The notes beneath the pieces are model-generated. The model searched no databases. It saw only the letters and a list, made by a program, of their open reading frames with translations, and was not told where the DNA came from. Made by a program: the position numbers and the translations under genes. This document shows, one piece after another, positions 25,191 through 33,871 of a stretch of 63,305 nucleotides of DNA. The DNA comes from Pseudomonas fontis (GTDB lineage: Bacteria > Pseudomonadota > Gammaproteobacteria > Pseudomonadales > Pseudomonadaceae). Each line of letters starts with the position of its first letter. Positions within the stretch are counted from its first letter, which is position 1. The stretch covers positions 1 to 63,305 of the forward strand of contig NZ_JAMDGY010000005.1 of assembly GCF_028656955.1 (NCBI RefSeq). The letters run 5' to 3'.

Positions 25191-25322
25191 TCAGCGGCGC
25201 CTTTGGCTAAACCAATACCCAAAATAGAAGCCAGCCGGTGCAACGGTCGCGCACTCGGCCACAGCCACAGGGCGCGCAAGGCGACCGGTGTTGCAAGCGT
25301 GAGTGTGGGTGATGTGCGACAT
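25191..25322 (-). CDS. Leader peptide of the aroF attenuator
   Basis: A 43-codon ORF on the minus strand. ATG at 25322 follows CTGGAGC (GGAG about 8 bases upstream). The last 12 residues contain the run GFYFGYWFSQRRR: six aromatic codons (Phe, Tyr, Phe, Tyr, Trp, Phe) in seven positions right before the stop at 25191. This is the classical layout of a leader peptide whose ribosome stalls when aromatic aminoacyl-tRNA is short; stem-loops follow immediately. The peptide itself has probably no other function. Confidence 0.75.
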   Translation of the reverse strand: MSHITHTHACNTGRLARPVAVAECATVAPAGFYFGYWFSQRRR

Positions 25323-25410
25323 GCTGTTGCTCCAGTTGAATGCGACCGAGCTTACTGCACGGGGCATTGCGGTTTCAATGGTTAATTTCCATTGCGCCGA
25401 TCATTCATGA

Positions 25411-26076
25411 CTATCGTCGCAGGTAGGCACTGAAGTCGATGTCGCCGGCACTGAGGATCGCCTGCACCCGGTTGTGCACATTGAGTTTGCGCAAAATCGC
25501 CGAGACATGCGCCTTGACCGTGGTTTCGGCGATGTCGAGGTGGTAGGCGATCTGCTTGTTCGATTCGCCCTTGGTCATGCGTTCGAGCACCAGCAATTGC
25601 TTGCGCGTCAGGGCCTGGAGCAGCTCCGGGGCGAAACCCTGGGTTTCGCTGTGGGTGCGCCGGCCGCTGCTTTTTTGCGTGCGGATGATGTCGGGCGGCA
25701 GGTACACGTTGCCGTTGAGGATCTGCTCGATCGCCTCGGTCATCTGCGCGCGCGGCGAGGATTTGGTGATGAAGCCGACCGCACCGTAGGTGATGGCTTG
25801 CAGCACCACCTGCTTGTCCTGTTCCGCCGAGACGATCACCACCGGAATGGTCGGCGCCTCGTTGCGCAGGTTGATCAGGCCGCCCAGGCCATGCATGCCG
25901 GGCATGTTCAGGTCGAGCAGGATAAGGTCCAGGTCGTCATGCTCGCCGGTAACGGCCAGGGCGCTGTCGAGGTCGGCGGTTTCCATCACTTCGCTGCCGG
26001 GGAAGCCGTCGCTGATCACGTTGTGGATGGCTTCGCGAAACAGTGGGTGGTCGTCGGCGATCAGAATCTTGTACAT
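25411..26076 (-). CDS. agmR: LuxR-type response regulator AgmR/ErbR (PedR1)
   Basis: A 221-residue response regulator. Receiver domain 1-120 with the acidic pair DD (9-10), phosphorylation Asp in ILLDLNMPG (about 54-57) and Lys in FITKSSP; LuxR/GerE helix-turn-helix at about 155-210 ([40 protein letters not shown]). The start [21 protein letters not shown] is diagnostic of AgmR/ErbR, which controls PQQ-dependent alcohol oxidation in Pseudomonas. It lies at the edge of the pedE cluster, and its kinase is not encoded next to it. Confidence 0.9.
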   Translation of the reverse strand: MYKILIADDHPLFREAIHNVISDGFPGSEVMETADLDSALAVTGEHDDLDLILLDLNMPGMHGLGGLINLRNEAPTIPVVIVSAEQDKQVVLQAITYGAVGFITKSSPRAQMTEAIEQILNGNVYLPPDIIRTQKSSGRRTHSETQGFAPELLQALTRKQLLVLERMTKGESNKQIAYHLDIAETTVKAHVSAILRKLNVHNRVQAILSAGDIDFSAYLRR

Positions 26077-26123
26077 GGCTTTGCACCTTATTGTTGTGGG
26101 TATGGCCGCAAGGCAAGTGCGAT

Positions 26124-26687
26124 TCAGGGGAAGGTTTCCGGGGTGGCCAGGGTGACCGGCAGCCCGGCGCCTTCCCAGGCGTCCAGGCCGTCACGGTACC
26201 AGTACAGGCGGGTATAGCCCAGTGCGGCGGCGCGCTTGACCGCGTTCCAGCTCAACCAGCAATCGGCGCGGCAGTAGAACACCAGCGGGCGTTGCCGGTC
26301 GCCGTTGCTCAGGCGTTGCAGGTGACGTGCGAAATAGCCGGCCCAGTCAGCGTTCAGCACACCATCGCCGGTATTGGCCAGCCAGTGGCTGCCGGGCAGG
26401 TTGGCGTGCGCTTCGCTGTCGATGAAGCGGCCATTGAGCCATTGGCGCTTGTAGACGTCGATCAGCAGTGGGGGCGGTTGCTGTTGCAACAGGGTTTGCA
26501 CGGTTGCGGTGTCAATCGTATCGCCGGCATCGGATTGGGCCGGTGTAGGGCTGCGATAGAGGCCCAGGCGATACCCGTCGCTGGAAAACAGCGGCGTTTG
26601 CCCAAGGGCAGTGGCGGCCAGTGACGTACACAGCGTCAGGCAGGCAAGGGCGGACAGGGCGCGCGGCAGCATGGTCGGCAGTCTCAT
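26124..26687 (-). CDS. PQQ-dependent catabolism CXXCW motif protein
   Basis: A 187-residue secreted protein with a signal peptide ([30 protein letters not shown]). It is related to rhodanese domains: PPPLLIDVY.., then the motif [10 protein letters not shown], the C-x-x-C-W signature that names this family, found next to quinoprotein dehydrogenase genes. Probably a periplasmic redox or maturation factor of the alcohol dehydrogenase system. It follows agmR in the opposite reading order on the same strand, 47 bases away. Confidence 0.85.
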   Translation of the reverse strand: MRLPTMLPRALSALACLTLCTSLAATALGQTPLFSSDGYRLGLYRSPTPAQSDAGDTIDTATVQTLLQQQPPPLLIDVYKRQWLNGRFIDSEAHANLPGSHWLANTGDGVLNADWAGYFARHLQRLSNGDRQRPLVFYCRADCWLSWNAVKRAAALGYTRLYWYRDGLDAWEGAGLPVTLATPETFP

Positions 26688-26746
26688 TTTTGTTATGCCG
26701 GTATTACAGGCCAGTGTTGGCGCTTTGGGAATGCGACCATCGACAG

Positions 26747-26760
26747 CAAAAGCGCTACTA
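26747..26760. promoter_or_regulatory. Candidate regulator site (AGCGCTACTA), copy 1
   Basis: CAAAAGCGCTACTA lies 70 bases before the second response-regulator ATG (26830). The core AGCGCTACTA occurs again at 30301-30310 in the pedE/pedF intergenic region, so it may be a shared binding site. Confidence 0.45.
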
Positions 26761-26829
26761 AAGTACTGGCTGCATGGGGGGCGCGGCGCTCTAGCATGGC
26801 GTATTGATGAATACAGGAGTTATTCGACC

Positions 26830-27450
26830 ATGGCCATTTTGCTGGTTGATGATCACCCGATGATGCGCCTGGGGCTGTCCTTCGCCTTGAGCAGTGGCCT
26901 GGAAGGGGTGCCGATCCGCGAGGCGAGTACCGGCGAGGAAGCGTTGCAGCAGGTACAGCTGGAGATCCCCGGGCTGGTCATCATGGACTTTGACCTGCCG
27001 GGCATCAGCGGCCTGGAAACCACACGGCGCCTACGTCAGCGCCTGCCGCAGTTGCGTGTGCTGTTTTTCAGCGAACATGCCGAAACGGGCCTGGTGCGCC
27101 AGGCGCTGGAGGCGGGGGCTTGTGGTTTTCTGTCCAAGGCGGCGCCGGCGCTGGTGATGGTTGAGGCGGTGCGCCGAGTGCTGGCCGGGCATGCCTACAT
27201 CGAGCAGGCGCTGGCGACCCAGCTGGCTTGCCAGCCACAGGTCGGCCAGGGGCTGACGCCGCGCGAGGCGGAGATCTTCCTGATGCTGGCCAAGGGCATG
27301 CCGACCCGGCAGATCGCCGACTACCTGTGCATCAGCAGCAAGACAGTGTCCAACTACCTGACCTTGCTCAAGAGCAAATTGCAGGTGAGTTCCCATGCGG
27401 AGCTGGTGCATTTGGCGATTGAGGCGGGGTTGTTGCGTATTGCTGCCTAG
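26830..27450 (+). CDS. LuxR-family response regulator of the alcohol oxidation cluster
   Basis: A 206-residue response regulator. I chose ATG 26830 (MAILLVDDHPMMRLGLS); the frame upstream is not coding. Receiver: DD (7-8), Asp in VIMDFDLPG, Lys in FLSKAAP. HTH: LTPREAEIFLMLAKGMPTRQIADYLCISSKTVSNYLTLL. It resembles ExaE/PedR2-type regulators that act on PQQ ethanol dehydrogenase promoters. No cognate kinase gene is adjacent in this window. Confidence 0.88.
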   Translation: MAILLVDDHPMMRLGLSFALSSGLEGVPIREASTGEEALQQVQLEIPGLVIMDFDLPGISGLETTRRLRQRLPQLRVLFFSEHAETGLVRQALEAGACGFLSKAAPALVMVEAVRRVLAGHAYIEQALATQLACQPQVGQGLTPREAEIFLMLAKGMPTRQIADYLCISSKTVSNYLTLLKSKLQVSSHAELVHLAIEAGLLRIAA

Positions 27451-27462
27451 TACTGGCTGCCT

Positions 27463-27489
27463 CATCGCCGGCAAGGCCGGCTCACAGGG
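27463..27489. repeat. REP element (single)
   Basis: ATCGCCGGCAAGGCCGGCTCA at 27464, a single copy in the space between two convergent genes. Confidence 0.75.
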
Positions 27490-27513
27490 TTGTTTGTTGC
27501 ATCGGTAAGTGCG

Positions 27514-28167
27514 TCAGTCCCAGGTTTTCGGGCAGCCGTTGCAGCCATCCATGTTGCTGTCCTGGAAGTTGGCGTAGTGCTGACGGCTGCCGCGCAGGTC
27601 GGCTTGCTCCAGGTTGCTTTCACCAAACTTGGCTTCCTGCAGATTGGCATCGGCCAGGTTGGCGCCCTTGAGGTCGGCCTTGCTCAGCCAGGTCATCTCC
27701 AGGTCCGCAGCCTGCAGGTTGGTGTTGTGCAGCTTGGCGCCCGAGAGGCGGGCAAACTCCAGGTAGGCGGCGCTGAGGTTGGCGTCATTGAAGTTCGCGC
27801 CTTGGGCAAACATGCCCCAGCCTTGTACGGCAATCAAGCTGGCACCACTGAGGTTGGCCAGGCGCAGGTTGCTTTGTTGCAGGCTTGCGCGGGTCAGGTT
27901 GGCGCCGCGTAGATCGGCTTTTTCCAGGTTGGCCAAGTCCAGTCGCGCATGGCGCAGGTTGGCCCCGCGCAGGTCGGCACCGGCCAGGTTCATCTTGCGC
28001 AGGTCCTGGTTGCTCAGGTCGGCGTTTTGCAGCTTGGCATTCGGGCATTGGCTTTCGGCCTGGATGATGCAGCCGTTGAGGGTGAGCGGGGTGTCGTCGC
28101 CGAGGTCGTTGCTGGTGGCGAAGGCAGGTGGAAGCGCTATGGCGAAAATGAGCGGGAGGTACTTCAT
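27514..28167 (-). CDS. Pentapeptide-repeat protein, secreted
   Basis: A 217-residue precursor starting at ATG 28167 with a signal peptide (MKYLPLIFAIALPPAFA). The mature part has more than twenty A(D/N)Lxx pentapeptides (ADLSNQ, ANLRHA, ANLEKADLRG), which form a right-handed beta helix. Cys pairs at the start (CIIQAESQC) and end (CNGC) may cap it. In KT2440-type genomes such a gene sits next to pedE. Function unknown. Confidence 0.85.
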   Translation of the reverse strand: MKYLPLIFAIALPPAFATSNDLGDDTPLTLNGCIIQAESQCPNAKLQNADLSNQDLRKMNLAGADLRGANLRHARLDLANLEKADLRGANLTRASLQQSNLRLANLSGASLIAVQGWGMFAQGANFNDANLSAAYLEFARLSGAKLHNTNLQAADLEMTWLSKADLKGANLADANLQEAKFGESNLEQADLRGSRQHYANFQDSNMDGCNGCPKTWD

Positions 28168-28193
28168 GAAGACTCCTTTGGCTGTCAGGAAGT

Positions 28194-28275
28194 TATCGCC
28201 GGCAAGGCCGGCTCCCTCAATGAGCAGGGTTGCAAAAGTGCTGTTTCCTGTGGGAGCCGGCCTTGCCGGCGATGG
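28194..28275. repeat. REP pair
   Basis: Copies at 28194-28219 and 28247-28275, in facing orientation, between the pentapeptide gene and the quinoprotein gene. Confidence 0.85.
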
Positions 28276-28301
28276 GTGCCGCAAGGCACCCCGGGGTCAC
28301 A

Positions 28302-30173
28302 TCAACGCTGTGCCGTCTTGGTATCCCACGCCGGGATCTTGAATACCCAGAACGACCCGCCCTGTGCTACCGGCTTGGTCAGCTCGGCCATGTCGCCGCC
28401 CCACAGCGGCACCGCGCCGCCGTAACCGACCGTGACGCCGATGTACTGCTCGCCATCCTGTTCCCAGGTGACCGGCGGCGAGACGATGCCGCTGCCGGTC
28501 TGGAACTTCCACAGCTCCTCACCCGTCTTGGCGTTGAACGCCTTGAAGAAGCCATCGCCGGTGCCGGTGAACACCAGGTTGCCCTTGGTCGCCAGCACCC
28601 CGGCCCACAACGGCAGACGCTCCTTGTGCTCCCAGACCATCTTGCCGGTGGCCGGGTCCATCGCCCGCAGCGAGCCGACGTGGTCCTCGTACATGCGCTT
28701 GATACGGAAGCCCATGCCCAGGTACGCCGAGCCCTTCTTGTAGTTCACCTCTTCGGTCCAGTACTCCTCCTTCCACTGGTTGGATGGCACATAGAACAGC
28801 CCGGTATCCTGGCTGTAGGCCATCGGGTTCCAGTTCTTGCCACCGAGGAACGGCGGCGAGACTTCCACCGGCTTGCCCTTGGTTTGCCCAGGTTCCGGTT
28901 TGGCCGGACGCTGGCCTGGGTTTTCCACCGGGCGCCCGGTGTTGAGGTCGATATGGCTGGCCCAGGTGATGTTGTCGGCGAACGGGAAGGCGTTCTTCAG
29001 CTTGCCGTTGGTGCGGTCAACCACGTAGAAGAAGCCGTTGCGGTCGGCATGCGCGGTGGCCTTGAACTGCTTGCCGTCCTTGTCCTTGTAGTCGAACAGC
29101 ACCAGCTCGTTGTTGCCGGAGAAGTCCCAGGCATCGTTCGGGGTGTGCTGGTAGAACCACTTCACTTCACCGGTGGTGGCATCGACGCCGACCTGGCCGG
29201 AGGTGTAGAGGCTGTCCCATTCATGCGGGTTGCCATCCTTGGCGGTACGCGCCCAGGTGTTCCACGGGCCGGGGTTGCCGGCGCCGACGATGATGGTGTT
29301 GGTCTCGGCATCAAAGCTTGCGCTCTGCCACGGTGCACCACCGCCGTGGCTCCAGGCTTCGACCTTGCCGGTTTCGGTGGTCGGGTCGTTCGGCCAGGAC
29401 GGCGCCTTGACGTCGCCGGTGGTGGTCGAGTCCTTGCCATTCAGGCGGCCCATGTGGCCTTCGACAAACGGGCGCATCCACACTTCATCACCGGTTTCCG
29501 GGTCGCGCGCATACAACTGGCCGACCACGCCGAATTCATCGCCGGAGCTGCCGTGAATCAGCATGACCTTGCCGCTCTTCTGGTCTTTCACGATGGTTGG
29601 CGCGCCGGTCATGGTGTAGCCGGCGCTGTGATCGCCGAACTTCTTGTTCCACACCACCTTGCCGGTGTCCTTGTTCAGGGCAATGACGCGGGCATCCAGG
29701 GTGCCGAAGTAGATCTTGTCGCCATAAATGGCAGCGCCACGGTTGACCACGTCGCAGCACGGGCGAATGTTGTCCGGCAGGCGGTGGTTGTAGGTCCACA
29801 GGCGCTTGCCGGTCTTGGCGTCGAGGGCGAACACCCGCGAGTAGGAGCCGGTGACGTAGATCACGCCGTCATTGATGATTGCCTGGGACTCCTGGCCGCG
29901 CTGCTTTTCATCACCGAAGGAATACGACCAGGCCGGAGTCAGCTTGAACACGTTCTGATCGTTCACCTGGGCCAGCGGGCTCCAGCGCTGGGCGTTGGTG
30001 CCCATGCCGTACTGCAGCACGTTCTGCGTGCTCAGGTGATCGTTGGCAATGTCCTCCCAGGTCACCGGCTTGGCCTGGCTGGCAGGTGCCAGCGCCAGGG
30101 TGCCGACCAGCAGTACGGTCTGCACGGCGAGAGACAGGGGGGAAAGCGCAGCGGGTAACGTTCTTATTGTCAT
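28302..30173 (-). CDS. pedE: PQQ-dependent alcohol dehydrogenase, Ca2+ type (PedE/ExaA)
   Basis: A 623-residue quinoprotein starting at ATG 30173 with a signal peptide (cleaved near SQA). An eight-bladed propeller with tryptophan motifs ([17 protein letters not shown]). Active site: vicinal Cys pair in [10 protein letters not shown], catalytic Asp350 in [11 protein letters not shown]. The residue two after the Asp is Ser352, not Asp. In lanthanide enzymes (XoxF, PedH) this site is Asp, so this enzyme is of the Ca2+-dependent class. It oxidises ethanol and other alcohols in the periplasm and passes electrons to the cytochrome c at 30434. Confidence 0.95.
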   Translation of the reverse strand: MTIRTLPAALSPLSLAVQTVLLVGTLALAPASQAKPVTWEDIANDHLSTQNVLQYGMGTNAQRWSPLAQVNDQNVFKLTPAWSYSFGDEKQRGQESQAIINDGVIYVTGSYSRVFALDAKTGKRLWTYNHRLPDNIRPCCDVVNRGAAIYGDKIYFGTLDARVIALNKDTGKVVWNKKFGDHSAGYTMTGAPTIVKDQKSGKVMLIHGSSGDEFGVVGQLYARDPETGDEVWMRPFVEGHMGRLNGKDSTTTGDVKAPSWPNDPTTETGKVEAWSHGGGAPWQSASFDAETNTIIVGAGNPGPWNTWARTAKDGNPHEWDSLYTSGQVGVDATTGEVKWFYQHTPNDAWDFSGNNELVLFDYKDKDGKQFKATAHADRNGFFYVVDRTNGKLKNAFPFADNITWASHIDLNTGRPVENPGQRPAKPEPGQTKGKPVEVSPPFLGGKNWNPMAYSQDTGLFYVPSNQWKEEYWTEEVNYKKGSAYLGMGFRIKRMYEDHVGSLRAMDPATGKMVWEHKERLPLWAGVLATKGNLVFTGTGDGFFKAFNAKTGEELWKFQTGSGIVSPPVTWEQDGEQYIGVTVGYGGAVPLWGGDMAELTKPVAQGGSFWVFKIPAWDTKTAQR

Positions 30174-30297
30174 GGTGGGTGATCCAGGTGTGGTTTTGGC
30201 CTGCCTAGACTGGAACGTCGCTGCCTGCACAGATACGGAAAAACTCCCGCCTTTGCCGGGAAAACTTCCCAGGTCGGGCATGATTTGGCACTGCTCC

Positions 30298-30348
30298 ACA
30301 AGCGCTACTACCAAGGGAGGAGGGCGCGGCCACCAAAGCAGCATGGGG
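30298..30348. promoter_or_regulatory. Candidate regulator sites in the pedE/pedF intergenic region
   Basis: The 260-base divergent region has CAAGCGCTACTACCAAGG at 30299, whose core AGCGCTACTA repeats that at 26751, and AAAGCAGCATGGGGGCG near 30334, which resembles AAAGCAGCAGGGGGTTGCGG at 35199 ahead of the porin. Both pedE and pedF promoters probably lie here. It is a candidate site for AgmR or the second regulator. Confidence 0.45.
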
Positions 30349-30433
30349 GCGTTTGCACGGGCTTTCTAAGATGCCGGCACAACCTTTCGCCAGAGAGGTT
30401 TTCGCGTGCAGACAAGTAGCCGAGGGCAGAACA

Positions 30434-30871
30434 ATGACAATCAAGAAAAACGCCTGGATAAGCGCCGTGCTGGTCAGCGGCCTGATGAGTACCGGGGCGG
30501 CATTCGCTCATGGCAACGTGACACCGACCGCGGTAAACACCGGCGGCCTGGAAAAGCTGGGTGAGGAGTGGCGCACCGAGAACCCTTACCGCAACGGCAA
30601 GAATCACGACGAGGCGGTGTCCATCGGCGCCTCGGCCTACAACCAGAACTGCGCGGCCTGCCATGGCCTGGAAGCCAAGTCCGGCGGCATCGCCCCGGAC
30701 CTGCGCCTGCTGGACGAGGGCGTCAACGGTGATGAATGGTTCGTCGAGCGCGTGCGCAATGGCGCGGTGCGCGATGGTCGGGTGTACATGCCGAAGATGG
30801 CCGACTACCTGAGCCAGGAAGCGCTCTGGGCGGTACGCACCTACCTGGACAGCGTGCACGTCGAGGAGTGA
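30434..30871 (+). CDS. pedF: Cytochrome c-550, electron acceptor of the alcohol dehydrogenase
   Basis: A 145-residue periplasmic cytochrome starting at ATG 30434, signal peptide ending GAAFA. Heme motif CAACH in YNQNCAACHGLEAKSGGIAPDLR, and a Met ligand in VYMPKMADYL. It matches the PedF/ExaB family. Divergent from pedE; the next gene begins 4 bases after its stop. Confidence 0.93.
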   Translation: MTIKKNAWISAVLVSGLMSTGAAFAHGNVTPTAVNTGGLEKLGEEWRTENPYRNGKNHDEAVSIGASAYNQNCAACHGLEAKSGGIAPDLRLLDEGVNGDEWFVERVRNGAVRDGRVYMPKMADYLSQEALWAVRTYLDSVHVEE

Positions 30872-30875
30872 TGCC

Positions 30876-31628
30876 ATGGGCCGGGTGCCGCTGCTGCTCG
30901 CCATGCTGTTGTGCGCCCCGGCCTTTGCCGTGGACCCGGGCCCGGACCCGGTGCCCTCGGTGATGTGGGAGTTCTATCGCCAGCAATGGCTGATGGATGC
31001 CCCGTATCAGTTCGATGCGCGGGTGCGGGTGATCGCCCCGCCATTTGCCGAGGATGCCCGCCAAGTGCCGTTGCAGGTGGATGCCCGGGCGCTACCGGGC
31101 ACGGTGCAGCGGATACTGGTCTGGGCCGAGCTCAACCCTTTGCCGAAGATCGTCGACTTTCAGCCCGGCCCGCAGGTGTTGCCGTGGCTGGCGGTGCGCA
31201 TTCGCATCGAGCAAGCGACTGCGCTGCGTGCGGCGGTGCTTACCGATGATGGTATCTGGCATGTCGGCTCGACCCTGATCGATGCCGCTGGTGGCGGCTG
31301 CACCGCCCCCAGCGTGGTGCGCAGCGAGGCAGGCTGGGAGGAGCGTCTGGGCCAGGTGCTTGGCGCTCGCTTCCCTCGGGAGGATTTCAGCCGCTTGCGC
31401 CTGGAGGTGTCGCACCCCATGGACAACGGCCTGGTGGGTGGCGTGCCGGAGTTCTATATCGAGCATGCCGAGTTGCGTGACGCACAGGGGCAGGTACTGG
31501 CGACGCTGGAGCTGTTCCCGGCGGTCAGCGAGAACCCGAACCTGTCGTTCGACCTGCGCCGCGCCGAAGCGCTGCGCCTGAGTTTGCGCGACAACAACGG
31601 CAATACGTTCGATGCGGCAATCGACTAG
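30876..31628 (+). CDS. Quinoprotein-associated SoxYZ-like carrier
   Basis: A 250-residue secreted protein (signal peptide MGRVPLLLAMLLCAPAFA). The first half is a SoxY-like domain with the C-terminal GGGC motif in DAAGGGCTAPSVV, whose Cys could carry a substrate; the second half has a SoxZ-like beta domain (VSHPMDNG and the C-terminal FDAAID). Fused SoxYZ proteins of this type stand next to PQQ dehydrogenase genes. Role in the system is not established. Confidence 0.88.
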   Translation: MGRVPLLLAMLLCAPAFAVDPGPDPVPSVMWEFYRQQWLMDAPYQFDARVRVIAPPFAEDARQVPLQVDARALPGTVQRILVWAELNPLPKIVDFQPGPQVLPWLAVRIRIEQATALRAAVLTDDGIWHVGSTLIDAAGGGCTAPSVVRSEAGWEERLGQVLGARFPREDFSRLRLEVSHPMDNGLVGGVPEFYIEHAELRDAQGQVLATLELFPAVSENPNLSFDLRRAEALRLSLRDNNGNTFDAAID

Positions 31629-31637
31629 GGGGCAGAC

Positions 31638-32564
31638 ATGCGGGCACTGTTGCTGGTGATGCTGGTGGTCAGCCTGCCGAGCCAGGCGGACCTTGAGTAC
31701 CGCCTGGCCCCGCGCCAGGTTGCGCCGGACACTTATGTATTTGAAGGCAGCACGGAGAATTTCTCCCGGGCCAATGGCGGCAATATCGTCAATACCGGGT
31801 TTATCGTCACTGAAGCGGGGGTGGTGGTGATCGATACCGGGCCATCGCTGCGCTATGGCCGGGCGATGCGCCAGGCCATCGGGCTGGTGACGGACAAGCC
31901 GGTGGTACAGGTGCTGCTGACCCACCATCACCCGGACCATGCATTGGGCAGCCAGGCGTTTGCCGATGTGCCGATTGCGGCGCTCAGTGCCACGCGCGAG
32001 CTACTGGGGGAAGAGGGCGATGCGTTGGCGGAGAACCTGTACCGCCTGGTCGGCGACTGGATGCGTGGCACGCAGGTGCGCTTGCCGGATCAGGCGCTTG
32101 AGCCTGGGGTGCGAGTGTTCGGATCGCATTCGCTGCGCTTGATGGCGTTCAGCGGGCATAGCGGGGCGGACCTGGCGATACTGGATGAGCGGACCGGGGT
32201 GCTGTTTGCGGGGGATCTGTTGTTTTACCAGCGTGCGCTGACTACGCCGCACAGCCCGGGGCTGGCGGTTTGGCGCAAGCAGCTTGAGCAGTTGCAGGCG
32301 ACGCCGTGGCAAGTGCTGGTGGCGGGGCATGGGCCAGTGGCTCGCGACGCCAAGCCGTTTGTGCAGATGCTGGACTACCTGGGGTGGCTGGACGGTTTGC
32401 TGCGTGAGAGCGCGCAAGCGGGGCTGGAGATGAACGAGGTGATTGCCACGCCGATTCCGCCTCGGTTCGCGGCGATCAGCTTGACCCGGTATGAGTTGAT
32501 TCGCAGTGTGAGCCATCTGTATCCGCAGTATGAGCAGGCGGTGATGGCTCGGGTTGATCGCTGA
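31638..32564 (+). CDS. Quinoprotein relay zinc hydrolase (beta-lactamase fold)
   Basis: A 308-residue secreted metallo-beta-lactamase-fold protein (signal peptide MRALLLVMLVVSLPSQA). Zinc ligands are THHHPDH (about 96-102), a later FSGHSGADLA, the aspartate in LFAGDLLFY and VAGHGPVA. Such proteins are called quinoprotein relay system zinc metallohydrolases and occur with PQQ dehydrogenases and CXXCW proteins. The substrate is unknown. It is the last gene of pedF-soxYZ-hydrolase. Confidence 0.88.
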   Translation: MRALLLVMLVVSLPSQADLEYRLAPRQVAPDTYVFEGSTENFSRANGGNIVNTGFIVTEAGVVVIDTGPSLRYGRAMRQAIGLVTDKPVVQVLLTHHHPDHALGSQAFADVPIAALSATRELLGEEGDALAENLYRLVGDWMRGTQVRLPDQALEPGVRVFGSHSLRLMAFSGHSGADLAILDERTGVLFAGDLLFYQRALTTPHSPGLAVWRKQLEQLQATPWQVLVAGHGPVARDAKPFVQMLDYLGWLDGLLRESAQAGLEMNEVIATPIPPRFAAISLTRYELIRSVSHLYPQYEQAVMARVDR

Positions 32565-32577
32565 ATGTGCGGGCCTT

Positions 32578-32684
32578 ATCGCCGGCAAGGCCGGCTCCCA
32601 CAGGAATATTGATATGCAGTGAAATCACCTGTGGGAGCAACCGTCTTGCCTTGACCTCTGTGGGAGCTGGCCTTGCCAGCGATG
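32578..32684. repeat. REP cluster
   Basis: Three partial or complete copies: 32578-32604, a degenerate one at about 32628, and 32658-32684 with GCTGGC variant. They lie between the hydrolase and the acyl-CoA dehydrogenase, which converge. Confidence 0.8.
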
Positions 32685-32703
32685 ACTCCCCCGCCGATTT
32701 GGA

Positions 32704-33855
32704 TCAGATCGGGTAGTGCTTCAACTCCCGCGCAATCAACATCCGCTGGATCTCGCTCGACCCCTCATAAATCTGGGTAATCCGCGCATCCCGGTAGTAG
32801 CGCTCCACCGGGTAATCCTCCAGATAGCCATAGCCACCATGCACCTGAATCGCCTTCGAGCACACCCGCTCAGCCATTTCCGAGGCAAACAGCTTGGCCT
32901 GCGAGGCCTCGCTCAGGCAGGGCTTGCCGGCACTGCGCAAACGCGCGGCATGCAGGATCAGCAAGCGTGCGGCGTTGATCTGCATCTGCATGTCGGCGAG
33001 CATGTTGGCGATGCTCTGGTGCTCGTTGATCGGCTTGCCGAACTGGATACGGTCGCGCGAATACACCAGCGCCGCCTCAAACGCCGCACGGGCAATGCCC
33101 AATGCCTGGGCCGCAATGCCAATCCGCCCGCCCTCAAGGTTGGACAGGGCAATCGCCAGCCCCTTGCCACGCTCGCCGAGCATGTTGGCCGCCGGGATGC
33201 GGCAATTGTTCAGGGTCACGGCACAGGTATCCGACGCGCGAATGCCCATCTTGTGCTCGCTGCGGTCCACCACGAAGCCTTCGTTCTCGGTAGGTACCAG
33301 GAACGCCGAGATGCCTTTCTTGCCCAACTCCGGGTCGGTCACCGCGAACACGATGGCCAGCCCCGCACGCCGTGCGTTGCTAACAAACTGCTTGGCGCCA
33401 TTGATCACCCAGTGGTCACCCTGCAATTCAGCCCGCGTGCGCAAGTTGTGCGCTTCTGAGCCAGCCTGCGGTTCGGTCAGGCAGAAGCAGCCGATCACCT
33501 CGCCACTGGCCAGGCGCGCGAGCCAGGTCTGTTGCTGTTCATCATTGCCATAGGCGAGCAGCGGGCCACAACCCACTGAGTTGTGGATGCTCATCAACGC
33601 GCCGGTGGCGCCATCACCCGCCGCGATCTCCTCGACGGCCAGGGCATAGGCCACATAGTCGGTATAGCTGCCGCCCCATTGCTCGGGCACCACCATGCCA
33701 AGCAGGCCCAGTTCGCCCATCTTGCGCACCACGCCATCGTCGATCCAGCCGGCCTTTTCCCAGGCCTGGGCGTGCGGGGCGATCTCGCCACGGGCGAAAT
33801 CCCGGGCCATGTCGCGGATCATGATCTGTTCTTCGCTCAGTTCCAGGTCTTGCAT
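32704..33855 (-). CDS. Acyl-CoA dehydrogenase, probably isobutyryl-CoA (valine catabolism)
   Basis: A 383-residue FAD enzyme. Start at ATG 33855 ([15 protein letters not shown]). Motifs: [16 protein letters not shown] and the C-terminal [46 protein letters not shown], in which the Glu of YEGSSE is the catalytic base. The gene is followed upstream by a 3-hydroxyisobutyryl-CoA hydrolase with 16 bases between, so isobutyryl-CoA is the likely substrate. The assignment of the exact acyl chain is by context. Confidence 0.9.
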   Translation of the reverse strand: MQDLELSEEQIMIRDMARDFARGEIAPHAQAWEKAGWIDDGVVRKMGELGLLGMVVPEQWGGSYTDYVAYALAVEEIAAGDGATGALMSIHNSVGCGPLLAYGNDEQQQTWLARLASGEVIGCFCLTEPQAGSEAHNLRTRAELQGDHWVINGAKQFVSNARRAGLAIVFAVTDPELGKKGISAFLVPTENEGFVVDRSEHKMGIRASDTCAVTLNNCRIPAANMLGERGKGLAIALSNLEGGRIGIAAQALGIARAAFEAALVYSRDRIQFGKPINEHQSIANMLADMQMQINAARLLILHAARLRSAGKPCLSEASQAKLFASEMAERVCSKAIQVHGGYGYLEDYPVERYYRDARITQIYEGSSEIQRMLIARELKHYPI

Positions 33856-33871
33856 GTGCGTACTCCGACCT

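Noticed and set aside
28302..30173. Lanthanide-dependent (PedH) assignment for the quinoprotein
   Set aside because: The residue two after the catalytic Asp is Ser, not Asp.
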